Assembly (NCBI RefSeq): GCF_004028095.1
Contig: NZ_SBHM01000007.1
Coordinates: 434,001 to 498,000, forward strand
DNA length: 64,000 nucleotides
Origin: Paenarthrobacter ureafaciens
GTDB lineage: Bacteria; Actinomycetota; Actinomycetes; Actinomycetales; Micrococcaceae
Reading direction: 5' to 3'
The notes under the pieces were generated by a model. The model made no database searches and was not told the DNA's origin. It saw only the letters and a program-made list of their open reading frames with translations. Below, piece after piece: positions 45,044-57,050 of this stretch (position 1 is the first letter of the stretch; each line of letters starts with the position of its first letter). Made by a program: the position numbers and the translations under genes.

Positions 45044-46531
45044 TCAGTCGGGACAGACCGGGGTTTCGGACTGGCCCTTCTTGCTCATTTCGAACTGTGG
45101 AATGTTGTCGGGGGTGGGACCGCCACGGAATTTGGGCGACGGGTTCTGGCCGCCGGTGATCCGCTGCAGTTCCTGCTCCTCGTAGACGTCTTCCTTGCCG
45201 AGCATGATGGCCGAATCCTCGTTGGTGATCTCACCCTTGAAAGCACGGAGCATGACGCTGCGGTCGAATTGGCCTTCCCACTTGGCCACCACGAAGGTCG
45301 CCACGCAGTTGCCGAGCAGGTTCACTACAACGCGCATGGAGTCCATGAGGCGGTCCGCACCGAGGAGGAGTGCGACGCCGGCAACCGGGAAGATGCCCAG
45401 GGCTGCGGCGGTTGCCGAGAGGGCCAGGAACGATGATCCCGGAACTCCTGCCATGCCCTTGGAGGTCAGCAGCAGCACACCGAGCGCCGCGAGCTGCTGG
45501 CCGAGGTCGAGGTTGTGCCCGAACGCCTGCGCCAGGAACAGCAGTGAGATGGAAAGGTAGATCGCGGCGCCGTCAAGGTTGAAGGAGTAACCCGTGGGGA
45601 CCACCAGGCCGGTGGTGGCCCGGGAGCAGCCGGCGTTGGTCAGCTTGGTCATGATGCGCGGCATGACGGCCTCCGTGGAGGCGGTTCCGAGTGCCAGCAG
45701 GAATTCTTCGCGGGTGTACTTCAGGAAGCTCCACAGCGGAACCCGGGCGAAGCCCCATGCAACGAGGAACAGCAGCGCGATGAAGACGATGGCCGCTCCG
45801 TAGCAGGCTGCGATCAAGAGGGCGTAAGTGCTGAGGGTGCCCAGGCCGTACTGGCCGATGATGAACGCCATGGCGCCGAAGGCACCAATGGGGGCGACCT
45901 TCATGATCCAGGACATGATCTTGAAGATCAGTTCGAGGACGGTCTCCATGAGGCTGATGACCGGCATGCAGCGTTCCCGGCCGATCACCACGATGGCTGC
46001 GCCGAAGAAGACCGAGAAGAACAGGACCTGGAGCAGGCTGTTGTTCGCGAAGGCGCCGATGACGCTGGTGGGGATGACGTCCAGGATGAAGGCTGCGGCA
46101 TCCTTGGGCGGCGCGTTGCCTGTCTTGGCGTTGAGGGCGTCCTGGGACAGCGTCGCGGGATCGATGTTCAGGCCGGCACCCGGCTGGACGATGTTACCTA
46201 CGATGAGTCCGAAGACGAGGGCGAAAAGCGTGGCGCCGGTGAAGTACAGGAGTGCTTTGACCCCGACCCTTCCGACCGCCTTGACGTCGCCGACCGCTGA
46301 GATACCCGTGACGATCACGAGGAAGATCAGCGGGGCAATGATCATCTTGATGAGTTGAATGAAACCATCGCCCAACGGCCGGAGGGTGGACCCGATGGTC
46401 GGCCAAAAGTGGCCGATGAGTACACCTGCGACGACGGCGATCAGGATTTGGAAGAAGAGCGACCTATACAGGGGCTTCTTCTTCCGCGGAGCCGAACTCG
46501 CCTTCAGCGCCGCAGAGTCTGGGATCTTCAT
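45044..46531 (-). CDS. dctA: C4-dicarboxylate:cation symporter DctA
   Basis: A 495-residue DAACS-family transporter, importing succinate, fumarate and malate with cations. It has the N-terminal helices (LFFQILIAVVAGVLIG), IIAPLIFLVIVTGI, the serine-rich hairpin region LALGTASTEAVMPRIM and the motif GYSFNLDGAAIYLSISLLFLAQA, with the final binding segment GVALLLGADRLMDSMRVVVNLLGN. The hydrophilic C-terminus (about 60 residues) is usual for DctA. It is separated from the SDR gene by a terminator. No DctB/DctR sensor pair is adjacent. Confidence 0.92.
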   Translation of the reverse strand: MKIPDSAALKASSAPRKKKPLYRSLFFQILIAVVAGVLIGHFWPTIGSTLRPLGDGFIQLIKMIIAPLIFLVIVTGISAVGDVKAVGRVGVKALLYFTGATLFALVFGLIVGNIVQPGAGLNIDPATLSQDALNAKTGNAPPKDAAAFILDVIPTSVIGAFANNSLLQVLFFSVFFGAAIVVIGRERCMPVISLMETVLELIFKIMSWIMKVAPIGAFGAMAFIIGQYGLGTLSTYALLIAACYGAAIVFIALLFLVAWGFARVPLWSFLKYTREEFLLALGTASTEAVMPRIMTKLTNAGCSRATTGLVVPTGYSFNLDGAAIYLSISLLFLAQAFGHNLDLGQQLAALGVLLLTSKGMAGVPGSSFLALSATAAALGIFPVAGVALLLGADRLMDSMRVVVNLLGNCVATFVVAKWEGQFDRSVMLRAFKGEITNEDSAIMLGKEDVYEEQELQRITGGQNPSPKFRGGPTPDNIPQFEMSKKGQSETPVCPD

Positions 46532-46698
46532 TGATCTGAACCAATCAGTTTGGGAACAGGCCCCTCATTTGGGGGATGTTTTCAATGTAATCCTGCTCAC
46601 ATCATTCCGCAAGGGGAAATTGATTTTCCATAATACGGAAGTCATATCTAGTTTGGTATGCCATTGCGGCGTGCGGCCACGATCCACTTTGACGGCAG

Positions 46699-46741
46699 GA
46701 AGCCCCCGACACGCCGGAAATTCGGGCTTGTCGGGGGCTTC
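46699..46741 (-). terminator. Terminator downstream of the SDR gene
   Basis: GAAGCCCCCGACA pairs perfectly with TGTCGGGGGCTTC (13 bp) around a 17-nt loop. It lies 58 nt after the SDR stop and upstream of dctA on the same strand, so it insulates the two transcripts. The rest of the 267-bp gap holds the AT-rich dctA leader. Confidence 0.75.
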
Positions 46742-46798
46742 TTGGGCTCAATGTTGGTCGGGGCGGTACGCGCACCTTGGGCGCCAGGCGGGAAACTC

Positions 46799-47566
46799 CT
46801 AGCCGCGGCCGATGAACGGCATGCCGGCGGCGGTCACCACCACGGATCCCACACTGGCCGACGGCGGCATGTTGGCCATCATCAGCACGGCGCGGGCCGC
46901 ATCATCCACAGGAAACATCGGCTCGACTTTGCGGGACCCATCGGCTTGGAGGGCACCGGAACCAACGCCAATGGTGTCCATGATCTCCGTGCGGGTGTTG
47001 CCGATGTCTATCTGTCCGCAGGTGATGCCAAAGCCGCGGCCGTCCAGCTCGATGCTCTTGGTCAGGCCGGTCATCGCGTGCTTGGTGACGGTATACGCAA
47101 CAGACCTGGGCCTGGGTGAATGCGCGGAGATGGATCCGTTGTTGATGATCCGGCCGCCCTGTGGCTCCTGTGCCTTCATGGTCCGGACGGCCTCGGCGGC
47201 ACACAGCATGGAGCCGGTCACGTTGACCCGCAGCGTGGCCTCCCACTCCGCGATGTCCAGGTCCCCCACGTCGCCTGCCGGCCCGAAGATGCCGGCATTG
47301 TTGAACAGCACATCAACCCGTCCCCAGCGTTGCCGCACCTGTTCGAAAAGGCGCGCAACGTCGTCGGGCACTGTTACGTCGCACGGGACCGCCAGCGCGT
47401 CCGGGTGGCCGTCCGCTGTTTCCAGCAGCTGAGCCTCGCGCCGCCCTGCCAGCGCCACCCGGTAACCCTCGGACAGCATGAGCCGGGCAACTGCGCGGCC
47501 AATACCGGAACCGGCCCCGGTGACGACGGCGACCCTCGGGTCTGCGGGCAGGCTTGGGTCAGTCAT
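46799..47566 (-). CDS. Short-chain dehydrogenase/reductase
   Basis: A 255-residue SDR. The cofactor motif is TGAGSGIG (residues 16-23) and NNAG is present. The catalytic region is [23 protein letters not shown] with Ser, Tyr and Lys in the classical spacing. The residues after the second strand (AGRREAQ) favour NADP. It is third in a probable operon with the racemase-like and NCS1 genes, so its substrate may be a carbonyl derived from a hydantoin or ureide, which is inference. It follows the racemase by 23 nt. Confidence 0.87.
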   Translation of the reverse strand: MTDPSLPADPRVAVVTGAGSGIGRAVARLMLSEGYRVALAGRREAQLLETADGHPDALAVPCDVTVPDDVARLFEQVRQRWGRVDVLFNNAGIFGPAGDVGDLDIAEWEATLRVNVTGSMLCAAEAVRTMKAQEPQGGRIINNGSISAHSPRPRSVAYTVTKHAMTGLTKSIELDGRGFGITCGQIDIGNTRTEIMDTIGVGSGALQADGSRKVEPMFPVDDAARAVLMMANMPPSASVGSVVVTAAGMPFIGRG

Positions 47567-47589
47567 ATGGATGCCTTTCGGGTGGTCGC

Positions 47590-48333
47590 CTAGCGTGCAG
47601 CAGTCCGGGCTGCCTGGGTTATGGGCCAGCCTATGACAGTCTTGGGACGCGGCGTGGCGAAGGTGCGCACCTTGGAAGTGGTCAGGCCCAAGCGGACCAG
47701 GGACTCGGCGATAGTGACGGCGGAGGCTACCCCGTCCACCACGGGAACGCCGGTGCGCTGGCGGATCTGCTCGTCAAGGCCTGCCATTCCGCCGCAGCCC
47801 AGGACGATCACCTCGGCGTGATCCTTGCCCACGGCTTCTTCAGCCTGCCCTACGATCGCCTCGACGGCGCGCTCCGGGTACGCCTCCAACTCCAGGACCG
47901 CCATACCGCTGGCACGGACGGAAGCACAGCGGGCGTCCAGGCCGGCCAGTTTGAGACGGTCCTCAATCAGCGGAACCGCCCTGTCCAGGGTAGTGACCAC
48001 CGAGTACTTGTGACCGAGGAACATGGCCGTGCTGGCTGCTGCCTCGGTGATGTCCACTACGGGGACATCGAGGAGTTCCTGCAGGCCCTCGCGCCCGTGT
48101 TCACCGTAGCCTGCCTGGATCACGGCGTCGAAAGGCTCGGGGTAGTTGACCACTGCATCCATGACGGCGATCGCGGCAAGGTAGCTCTCGAAGTTGCCCT
48201 CGCAGGAATCGGCGCCGAACCGCGGGGTGATCCCGACGATCTCCGTACCCGGCGCGGCAGCAGCGCGGGCCTGGGCGGCGATGGAATCGGTCATGGACTG
48301 CGTGGTGTTCACGTTCGCAACAAGAATGCGCAT
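47590..48333 (-). CDS. Aspartate/glutamate/hydantoin racemase family protein
   Basis: A 247-residue protein of the HyuE/hydantoin-racemase branch. It begins [18 protein letters not shown] and carries the two catalytic cysteine regions, [10 protein letters not shown] near residue 70 and [10 protein letters not shown] near 185. AGAGG lies 8 nt before ATG 48333; an in-frame ATG five codons earlier is less likely. It could be an allantoin or hydantoin racemase. The NCS1 transporter upstream and SDR downstream on the same strand fit uptake and processing of a hydantoin-like compound; no hydantoinase gene is in the window. Confidence 0.85.
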   Translation of the reverse strand: MRILVANVNTTQSMTDSIAAQARAAAAPGTEIVGITPRFGADSCEGNFESYLAAIAVMDAVVNYPEPFDAVIQAGYGEHGREGLQELLDVPVVDITEAAASTAMFLGHKYSVVTTLDRAVPLIEDRLKLAGLDARCASVRASGMAVLELEAYPERAVEAIVGQAEEAVGKDHAEVIVLGCGGMAGLDEQIRQRTGVPVVDGVASAVTIAESLVRLGLTTSKVRTFATPRPKTVIGWPITQAARTAAR

Positions 48334-48423
48334 GGTTTTTCCTCTCAACGGGCAGCGCCCGCCCTGCGACCGGTGGGACCGTGGTCCGGAACCGGGAGGA
48401 CGGGCAGCGCCTTGGTTTTGCTT

Positions 48424-49992
48424 CTAGTGGGTGCTTGCGACGGCGATCGGCTCGCCGGAGACGTCAAGGTGTGCCTGTTTCTTGTCAGCCACAGCGAAGT
48501 ACGTCAGCGCTCCGACGCCCGCTCCGATGAACCAGGCAAACGGCGCGGCCGCGGCCAGGCCCGGAATGAAAGCGATGGCGATGGCCAGCCCTGCGGCCGG
48601 GATCATGGCGATGATGGCCCGGGGGTTGACGCCGCGCTTGTAGAAGTACGCACCCTTCGGGTCTTCGGTGTAAAGCTCGGGGACGTTGACCTTGCCGCGG
48701 CGGACCAGCCAGTAGTCGGCCATCACGACGCCGAACAACGGACCGAGCAGGGCGCCAAGGCCACCGAGGAAGTACACGATGACGATCGGGTTGTTGTACA
48801 GGTTCCACGGAAGGATGACCAGGCCGATGGTGCCGCTGACCCAGGCCGCCTTGCGGAAGTTCAGGTGCCGCGGGAACAGGTTGGTCAGTGCGTAGACCGG
48901 AGCCACGAAGTTTGCCATCAGGTTCACTGCGATGGTCAGGATCAGCAGTGCAAGGCAAGCCAGGACCAGGAGGAGCGTGTTCGGGATGCTCTGGACGATG
49001 TCCGAGGGGCTTTCGATCACCGTTCCGTTGATCTTGTACTGTCCGCCGGCCATGACCACGACGATTGCGCCGAAGACCAGCATGTTGATGGGAATGCCCC
49101 AGAAGTTGCCCTTGACGATCGACTTCTTGGACGTGGAAGACCTCGTGAAGTCGCAGAAGTTCAGGACGAACGTGCCGTAGATGGACACCCAGAGGGCACC
49201 GCCGGCGAAGATGGTCAGCCACATCTCCGTACCTTCAAGGCCCTTGATGCCGGACCACTGGATGGCACCGCCGGCCTCGACAAAGACCCACACGGCGATG
49301 GCGGCCATGGTGACCAGGATGATGGGCCCGGCGAAGGCCTCGTACTTGCGGATCATTTCCATGCCAAAGCTCACGATGACCAGCTGGACGATCCACAGTG
49401 CAACGAAGGAGAGCCAGCCCAAGGTGGAGAGGCCGAGGATGGAATTGCTGTCCAGGTCCTTGAGCCCGGGTGCCACAGCTACCAGCAGGACGCGCAGGAC
49501 CACTGAAGCGAGGTACGTCTGGATGCCGAACCAGGCGACAGCAACGGCGCCACGGACCAGGCTGGCGAGCTGGGCTCCCCGAATGCCAAAGCTGATACGG
49601 CTCATGACCGGGAAAGGAACACCGGTTTTCTGCCCCATGAAGCCGGAGAAGTTGAGCAGGGCAAAGAGCAGCACTGCCCCGATTCCCAGCGCAACGAGGA
49701 TTTGCCAGCCGCCAAGGCCCAAGGAGAAGAGGCCAATGGCGAAGGCGTAATTACCCAGGCTGTGGACGTCGTTGGCCCAGAGGGTAAAGATGCTGTAGCT
49801 GGTCCACTTACGGCCCTCCACCTTGGTGGGTGCGAGGTCGATGTTGTAGAGGCTGGGGCTGATGGTACGGCCTGATGCTTCGGAAGCTATGGCGCAGAGT
49901 TCCGTATTTCCAACGGAAGGAAGGTGTCCTCCACCTTTATGTGCGTCTTCTTCCGGAGCTCCAGTGACGCCGACTGATGAAGTCGTCTGCAT
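48424..49992 (-). CDS. NCS1-family nucleobase/hydantoin:cation symporter
   Basis: A 522-residue transporter with about twelve helices. The N-terminal signature NIDLAPTKVEGRKWTSYSIFTLWANDVHSLGNYAFAIGLF and SFGIRGAQLASLVRGAVAVAWFGIQ are typical of NCS1 carriers such as Mhp1 and PucI. Helix 5 onward includes FCDFTRSSTSKKSIVKGNFWGIP. It likely imports hydantoin, allantoin or a pyrimidine/purine base. GGAGAT lies 5 nt before the start. It is first of a three-gene operon and divergent from aceE. Confidence 0.9.
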   Translation of the reverse strand: MQTTSSVGVTGAPEEDAHKGGGHLPSVGNTELCAIASEASGRTISPSLYNIDLAPTKVEGRKWTSYSIFTLWANDVHSLGNYAFAIGLFSLGLGGWQILVALGIGAVLLFALLNFSGFMGQKTGVPFPVMSRISFGIRGAQLASLVRGAVAVAWFGIQTYLASVVLRVLLVAVAPGLKDLDSNSILGLSTLGWLSFVALWIVQLVIVSFGMEMIRKYEAFAGPIILVTMAAIAVWVFVEAGGAIQWSGIKGLEGTEMWLTIFAGGALWVSIYGTFVLNFCDFTRSSTSKKSIVKGNFWGIPINMLVFGAIVVVMAGGQYKINGTVIESPSDIVQSIPNTLLLVLACLALLILTIAVNLMANFVAPVYALTNLFPRHLNFRKAAWVSGTIGLVILPWNLYNNPIVIVYFLGGLGALLGPLFGVVMADYWLVRRGKVNVPELYTEDPKGAYFYKRGVNPRAIIAMIPAAGLAIAIAFIPGLAAAAPFAWFIGAGVGALTYFAVADKKQAHLDVSGEPIAVASTH

Positions 49993-50044
49993 CGTGGATC
50001 TCCACTTCGTACTGTTTCCGTCAGGTGGAAACTAGTTATTGAAT

Positions 50045-50056
50045 AGTGAAAACACT
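50045..50056. promoter_or_regulatory. Small dyad AGTG-AAAA-CACT upstream of the NCS1 gene
   Basis: A 12-bp inverted repeat lies 53 nt before the NCS1 start in an AT-rich stretch. It could be an operator for the transporter operon; no regulator gene is adjacent, so support is weak. Confidence 0.25.
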
Positions 50057-50162
50057 TTATGACCTACATCACGCGCGGTCAAGGGGTCGACTGTCTGTCG
50101 GGTCACATTCTGTTGATTGGCCGGGGGCGGAGGAGTTGACTGTATCGGTCCAGCAATCCGTA

Positions 50163-50192
50163 TTGACGCCGCCCACCACGCGTGCGTAATCT
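50163..50192 (+). promoter_or_regulatory. Putative promoter of aceE
   Basis: -35 TTGACG (50163-50168) and -10 TAATCT (50187-50192) are separated by 18 bp, about 84 nt before the aceE start. The leader between them is AT-rich for this genome (GAATTTTATTCTCACAATAC). Confidence 0.5.
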
Positions 50193-50282
50193 CGAATTGC
50201 AGAATTTTATTCTCACAATACGAAATTCCTTGAGCGCCCCCACAGAGCAAGCGCCCAGACATTCAATGAAGAGAGGTTGGAC

Positions 50283-53036
<2,754 letters not shown>

Positions 53037-53049
53037 ACCCTGCATCAAC

Positions 53050-53095
53050 AAAAAGCGGCGGCAGTGTTCTTCATGAACACTGCCGCCGCTTTTTT
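53050..53095 (+). terminator. Rho-independent terminator of aceE
   Basis: AGCGGCGGCAGTGTTC and GAACACTGCCGCCGCT form a perfect 16-bp stem with a 5-nt loop, flanked by AAAAA and TTTTTT. The symmetric tracts mean it can also stop the convergent YegP gene. Confidence 0.93.
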
Positions 53096-53108
53096 GTTCC
53101 AACAGGAC

Positions 53109-53300
53109 CTACGTTCGCAAGCTGCGCCGATCCACCACAAACCCGGTGGCCGCATTTTCGCGGACTGCATTGATCCCGGCTACAACCGCCTTCAGGTTGG
53201 GAAACTGTGGCGACACTGCCACAACCGTGCCGTCGTCGGCCGTGAGCCGGAACCGGAAGGTGCTGGGTCCGGCCTTGAGAATTTCGAAACTGCCCGCCAT
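53109..53300 (-). CDS. YegP / DUF1508 small protein (copy 2)
   Basis: A 63-residue paralogue of the protein at 12448: MAGSFEILKAGPSTFRFRLT, then INAVRENAATGFVVDRRSL. The closing VRENAATGxxVDR is shared by both copies. ATG 53300 aligns with the start of copy 1; an upstream in-frame ATG at 53324 is possible. GGAGG lies 10 nt before it. The function is unknown. Confidence 0.85.
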   Translation of the reverse strand: MAGSFEILKAGPSTFRFRLTADDGTVVAVSPQFPNLKAVVAGINAVRENAATGFVVDRRSLRT

Positions 53301-53487
53301 CTTTGTTTGTCCTCCACGCGTCATTGCATCAGAGCTGATTTGAACAATTCCCTTCAGACCCTAATAGGCCCGCGAAGGCGCCAAAAGCCCTACCCGGCAG
53401 TAGTTTTTCAACCGATTCCGGTAGATAACCCTCAAAAGCCTGCATGGACCTAGAGACCCCGTCGAATGCCGCGCGTATGGTGAGGAT

Positions 53488-54099
53488 ATGACTCACTCCG
53501 GCTCATCACAGATCACCGGCGTCCTGTTGGCGGCCGGGGCAGGCACCCGTCTGGGCCGCGGCCCCAAAGCACTGCTCCCCTTCCGGGGGCGCACCCTGGT
53601 GGAAGTGCTGGCCGAAACCCTGTACGACGGCGGCTGCCGCGAGGTGGTGGTGGTGCTCGGTGCCGAGGCGGCCAACATCCGGAAGGACACCGACCTGGAT
53701 CGCTACACCGTGGTGGAAAACGCCGATTGGGCCAAGGGTATGGCGGGCTCGTTCCGCACCGGCATCGAGGCCGCCAACCCCAACAACAGCATCCTGGTGG
53801 CTCTGGTGGACCAGCCCGGACTGACCCCGACGGCGGTCAGCAGGTTACTGGGCGCCCACCGTCCCGGCCGGATCACTGCGGCGGCCTACCCCGATGATGC
53901 GGGCCACCTGAAGCGTCGGCACCCGCTGATCATCGACGTCGGGCTCCGCGAGCAAGCCGCGGAAGCGGCGAAAGGTGACACGGGGGCGCGGTCCTTCCTC
54001 AAGGCGCATCCGGGCCTGGTGGACCTGGTGGATTGCAGCGACCTCTGCTCCGGCGAGGACCTGGATACCAAGGACCAGCTGCACCTGCTCGAAGCCTGA
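53488..54099 (+). CDS. MobA-like molybdenum-cofactor nucleotidyltransferase
   Basis: A 203-residue NTP transferase. The nucleotide-binding motif LLAAGAGTRLGRGPKALLPFRG is at residues 11-32, with GAEAANIRKD and LVALVDQPGLTPTAV as later signatures. The pattern is that of MocA-type cytidylyltransferases, which make the molybdopterin cytosine dinucleotide used by xanthine-dehydrogenase-family enzymes; such an enzyme is encoded next door on the other strand. TATGGT ends 6 nt before ATG, suggesting a leaderless transcript, although GAGG also falls in that gap. Confidence 0.85.
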   Translation: MTHSGSSQITGVLLAAGAGTRLGRGPKALLPFRGRTLVEVLAETLYDGGCREVVVVLGAEAANIRKDTDLDRYTVVENADWAKGMAGSFRTGIEAANPNNSILVALVDQPGLTPTAVSRLLGAHRPGRITAAAYPDDAGHLKRRHPLIIDVGLREQAAEAAKGDTGARSFLKAHPGLVDLVDCSDLCSGEDLDTKDQLHLLEA

Positions 54100-54138
54100 T
54101 CCGCCCCCGCTTTAACCCGCCCCGCTCCCCCGTTTTAA

Positions 54139-54204
54139 CCCAAGTAGGTCGCAATAGTGCGCGTTTTGACGGGTCTAAACGCGCACTACTGCGACCTAGT
54201 TGGG
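54139..54204. terminator. Bidirectional hairpin between the MobA-like gene and the xdh operon
   Basis: Arms of 28 nt (beginning CCCAAGTAGGTCGC and ending GCGACCTAGTTGGG) pair with two mismatches around a 10-nt loop. The core AGGTCGCA...GTGCGCGTT is the same as in the hairpin at 19040-19091. It lies at the end of two convergent transcripts. Confidence 0.75.
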
Positions 54205-54230
54205 TGCTGGGCGGGGCGGGGTGGGGTTGG

Positions 54231-57050
54231 TTAGTTGGGTACCAGGGTGCGGTCGCGGAGGGCGAGGTAGATCTTGTCCCGCGCGATGGGGAGTTCGCCG
54301 AAGCGCACCCCGGTCGCGTTCCGGATCGCGTTGGCCAAGGCCGGTGCCACTGGGTTGAACGGACTCTCGCTCATGGACTTGGCGCCGAGCGGCCCCGTGG
54401 AGTCATTGGTCTTGGCGAAGTAGACCTCGCTCCGGGGCACGTCCGCGAAGGACGGGATGTGGTACTGCCGCAGGATGTCCGTGGTCACGTGCCCGGAGTC
54501 GTCAACTTTGACCTCCTCATACAGCGTGGCACCCAAGGCCTGCGCAATGCCGCCCTCGATCTGTCCCCGGCACTGGCGTGGGTTGACCACGACGCCGGCG
54601 TCGGCAGCCTGGACGCTCTGCAGGATCCGCAGCTCTCCCGTTCCGGTGTTCACGGCAACCCTGAATCCGTGGACGTTGAAGGCAACCGAACGCGGCGTGC
54701 CTCCCCAGTTGCCGTCGGTGGCAAGGCGGACGCCTTGGAGGCGGGCGGCGTCGTAAATTTCCTTCAACGGCACCGAACGGTCGCCGCACTCCACGGCTCC
54801 GTCCACCAGGCGGCAATCCGCCAACGGCGCGCCCGTGAGCGATGCGGCGACGGTCTGGATCCGGGTGGCGAGCTCGAGCGCGGCCGCGAGGGTCGCCTTC
54901 CCGGCCACCACCGTCCCTGCCGAACCGAAGGCGCCGGTGTCGTGCTCCACCAAGTCCGTGTCCGACTGCCGCACCTGAACGGCGTAGGCGGAGGTCCCCA
55001 ACGCGGTGGCGGCAAGCTGCGCATGCACGGTTGTGGTGCCGTTCCCGAATTCCGCAGTTCCGACGTCGACGGCGAACCTGCCGTCCGCTTCGAGGCTCAC
55101 CCGGGTGTGGGCGAAGTGGCCGCGCGGCGGGACGGTGTCGATCATGGACAATGCCGCGCCTTCGCCGGTGACCCATTCCGGGCCGAGGTCATCCAGGCCC
55201 GCGGCGCGGTAACGTTCCTTGCCACGATCAAGGGCGTCCCGGACAAGTGACACGCATTGGTCCAGGCCATAGCTGCCGTAATGCACATCTTCTTCGGGTT
55301 CGGGGGTGGTGGAGAGCATGTGGTCGCCGGGCCGGACCATGTTCTTGAGCCGGAACTCCAGCGGGTCCATGCCGATTCCGACCGCAAGCTCGTCAATGGC
55401 GGACTCGATCGCGAAGATCATCTGGCTGAGGCCATAGCCGCGGAAGGCACCTGCAGGAACCGTGTTGGTATACACCGCCTGCGCATCGACCTTCTTGTTG
55501 ACGCACTTGTACACGGCCAGGGATTCGCCGCAGCCGTGGAACATGACCCCCGGAGCGTGGTTTCCGTAGGCGCCGGTGTTGGTGATGACATCCAGTTGCA
55601 AGGCCGTGAGGTAACCGTCGCGGTTGGCTCCCGCCTTGAGCTTGATGGTGAAGGGGTGCCGGGTAGTGGTGGCCATGAACTGCTCGGTCCGGGTGAATTC
55701 CAACTGCACCGGGCGTTTGAGGGCCAGCGCCGCAAGTGCCACGAGGTCCTCGGTCAACACTTCCTGCTTGCCCCCGAAGCCGCCGCCGACGCGTCCTGCC
55801 ACCACGCGGACCGACTCCTCCGGAAGGTCGAACAGCCGGACCAGGGTTCGCTTGACCAGGAACGGAACCTGGCTGGAGGAGCGGACCATCAGCCGGCCGT
55901 CCTCGTCAAGCCACGCGATGGCCGAGTGGGTTTCCATGGCAACGTGCTGAACACGCTGCGTCCGGTAGGTGTGTTCATGGACGAAGTCAGCGGCCGCAAA
56001 ACCCTCCTCCACGCTGCCGAGCTCCGCGTGGACTTCAGCCACTACGTTGTCCAGGGGCCGGGCGATCCGCGTAGCCACCGCGTCTTTGTCACCATGGATG
56101 ACGGGAGCACCGGGAAGGATGGCTTCCAGGGGCGTGAACACCGCGTCCAGGAGCTCGTATTCCACTTCCAGCGCACGGGCACCTGCCTCGGCTGCGCCCA
56201 CCGATTCCGCTACGACGGCGGCAACCCGCTGCCCGATGAAGCGCACCACGTTATCCAGGACGCGGGTGTCGTCGGGATCGTCCTTGTAGTGCTCGTGCTG
56301 GGCGGTGGAGAAGAGTTGCTGCGGGGCGTCTTCATGAGTGAACACGGCCACGACCCCCGGCACGGCGAGCGCAGGCGCCTTGTTGATGGACACGATGCGT
56401 GCGTGCGGGTGCGGTGAACGGACCAGCTTGAGATGGAGCAGGCCGGGCAGCTGGTCCGCTGGAACATCAAGGGCATACCTCGCGGTTCCGGTGACCACGG
56501 CCGGGCCGGCGGGTGCGGGCACGTTGTCGCCCAGCTGACCGCTCTTAGGTTCGACGGCGGCGGGTGACTGTGCGCCGGAAACGTCAGCTCCGGCGTCGTG
56601 CGCGTCTGGACCGTGCCCGTCCGGACCGTGGCCGCAGACCGCGTCCGCAATGGAGCGGTACCCGGTGCACCGGCAGAGGTTGCCCTTGAGGTTCCGCGGC
56701 AGGTTGGCGCGCTGTTCGTCGTCGAAGGTTGCAGCGGTCATCATCATCCCGGCGGTGCAGAAGCCGCACTGGAAGCCTTGCGCCTCGAGGAACTGTTCCT
56801 GCACGGGGTGAAGTCCGTCGGCCGTGGCGAGGCCTTCGATGGTGGTGACGGCTTTTCCTTCGGCACGGACGGCCGGGTAGATGCAACTGTGGACTGGCGT
56901 GCCGTCGACGTGGACGGTGCAGGCCCCGCAGTCACCGCCGTCGCAACCCTTCTTGACGCCGAAGTTGCCTTGCTCGCGGAGGAAGGTGCGGAGGCACTGG
57001 CCGGGGCGGGGTGTGGCCTGCGAGGCAGCGCCGTTGATCTCAATTGCCAT
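54231..57050 (-). CDS. Xanthine dehydrogenase, fused 2Fe-2S and molybdopterin subunit
   Basis: A 939-residue protein. Residues 1-150 hold both 2Fe-2S clusters: GCDGGDCGACTVHVDG (plant-type) and QCGFCTAGMMM with LCRCTGYRSI. After an Ala/Gly-rich linker, residues 165-930 are the Mo-binding part with TGTARYALDVP, GRVGGGFGGKQE, AGAFRGYG and the C-terminal GPLGAKSMSESPFNPVAPALANAI, whose Glu is expected to be catalytic. Fusion of the 2Fe-2S subunit to the Mo subunit, with the FAD subunit separate, is an uncommon layout. The start overlaps the FAD-subunit gene by 11 nt. It hydroxylates a purine such as hypoxanthine or xanthine; neighbours support this. Confidence 0.9.
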   Translation of the reverse strand: MAIEINGAASQATPRPGQCLRTFLREQGNFGVKKGCDGGDCGACTVHVDGTPVHSCIYPAVRAEGKAVTTIEGLATADGLHPVQEQFLEAQGFQCGFCTAGMMMTAATFDDEQRANLPRNLKGNLCRCTGYRSIADAVCGHGPDGHGPDAHDAGADVSGAQSPAAVEPKSGQLGDNVPAPAGPAVVTGTARYALDVPADQLPGLLHLKLVRSPHPHARIVSINKAPALAVPGVVAVFTHEDAPQQLFSTAQHEHYKDDPDDTRVLDNVVRFIGQRVAAVVAESVGAAEAGARALEVEYELLDAVFTPLEAILPGAPVIHGDKDAVATRIARPLDNVVAEVHAELGSVEEGFAAADFVHEHTYRTQRVQHVAMETHSAIAWLDEDGRLMVRSSSQVPFLVKRTLVRLFDLPEESVRVVAGRVGGGFGGKQEVLTEDLVALAALALKRPVQLEFTRTEQFMATTTRHPFTIKLKAGANRDGYLTALQLDVITNTGAYGNHAPGVMFHGCGESLAVYKCVNKKVDAQAVYTNTVPAGAFRGYGLSQMIFAIESAIDELAVGIGMDPLEFRLKNMVRPGDHMLSTTPEPEEDVHYGSYGLDQCVSLVRDALDRGKERYRAAGLDDLGPEWVTGEGAALSMIDTVPPRGHFAHTRVSLEADGRFAVDVGTAEFGNGTTTVHAQLAATALGTSAYAVQVRQSDTDLVEHDTGAFGSAGTVVAGKATLAAALELATRIQTVAASLTGAPLADCRLVDGAVECGDRSVPLKEIYDAARLQGVRLATDGNWGGTPRSVAFNVHGFRVAVNTGTGELRILQSVQAADAGVVVNPRQCRGQIEGGIAQALGATLYEEVKVDDSGHVTTDILRQYHIPSFADVPRSEVYFAKTNDSTGPLGAKSMSESPFNPVAPALANAIRNATGVRFGELPIARDKIYLALRDRTLVPN

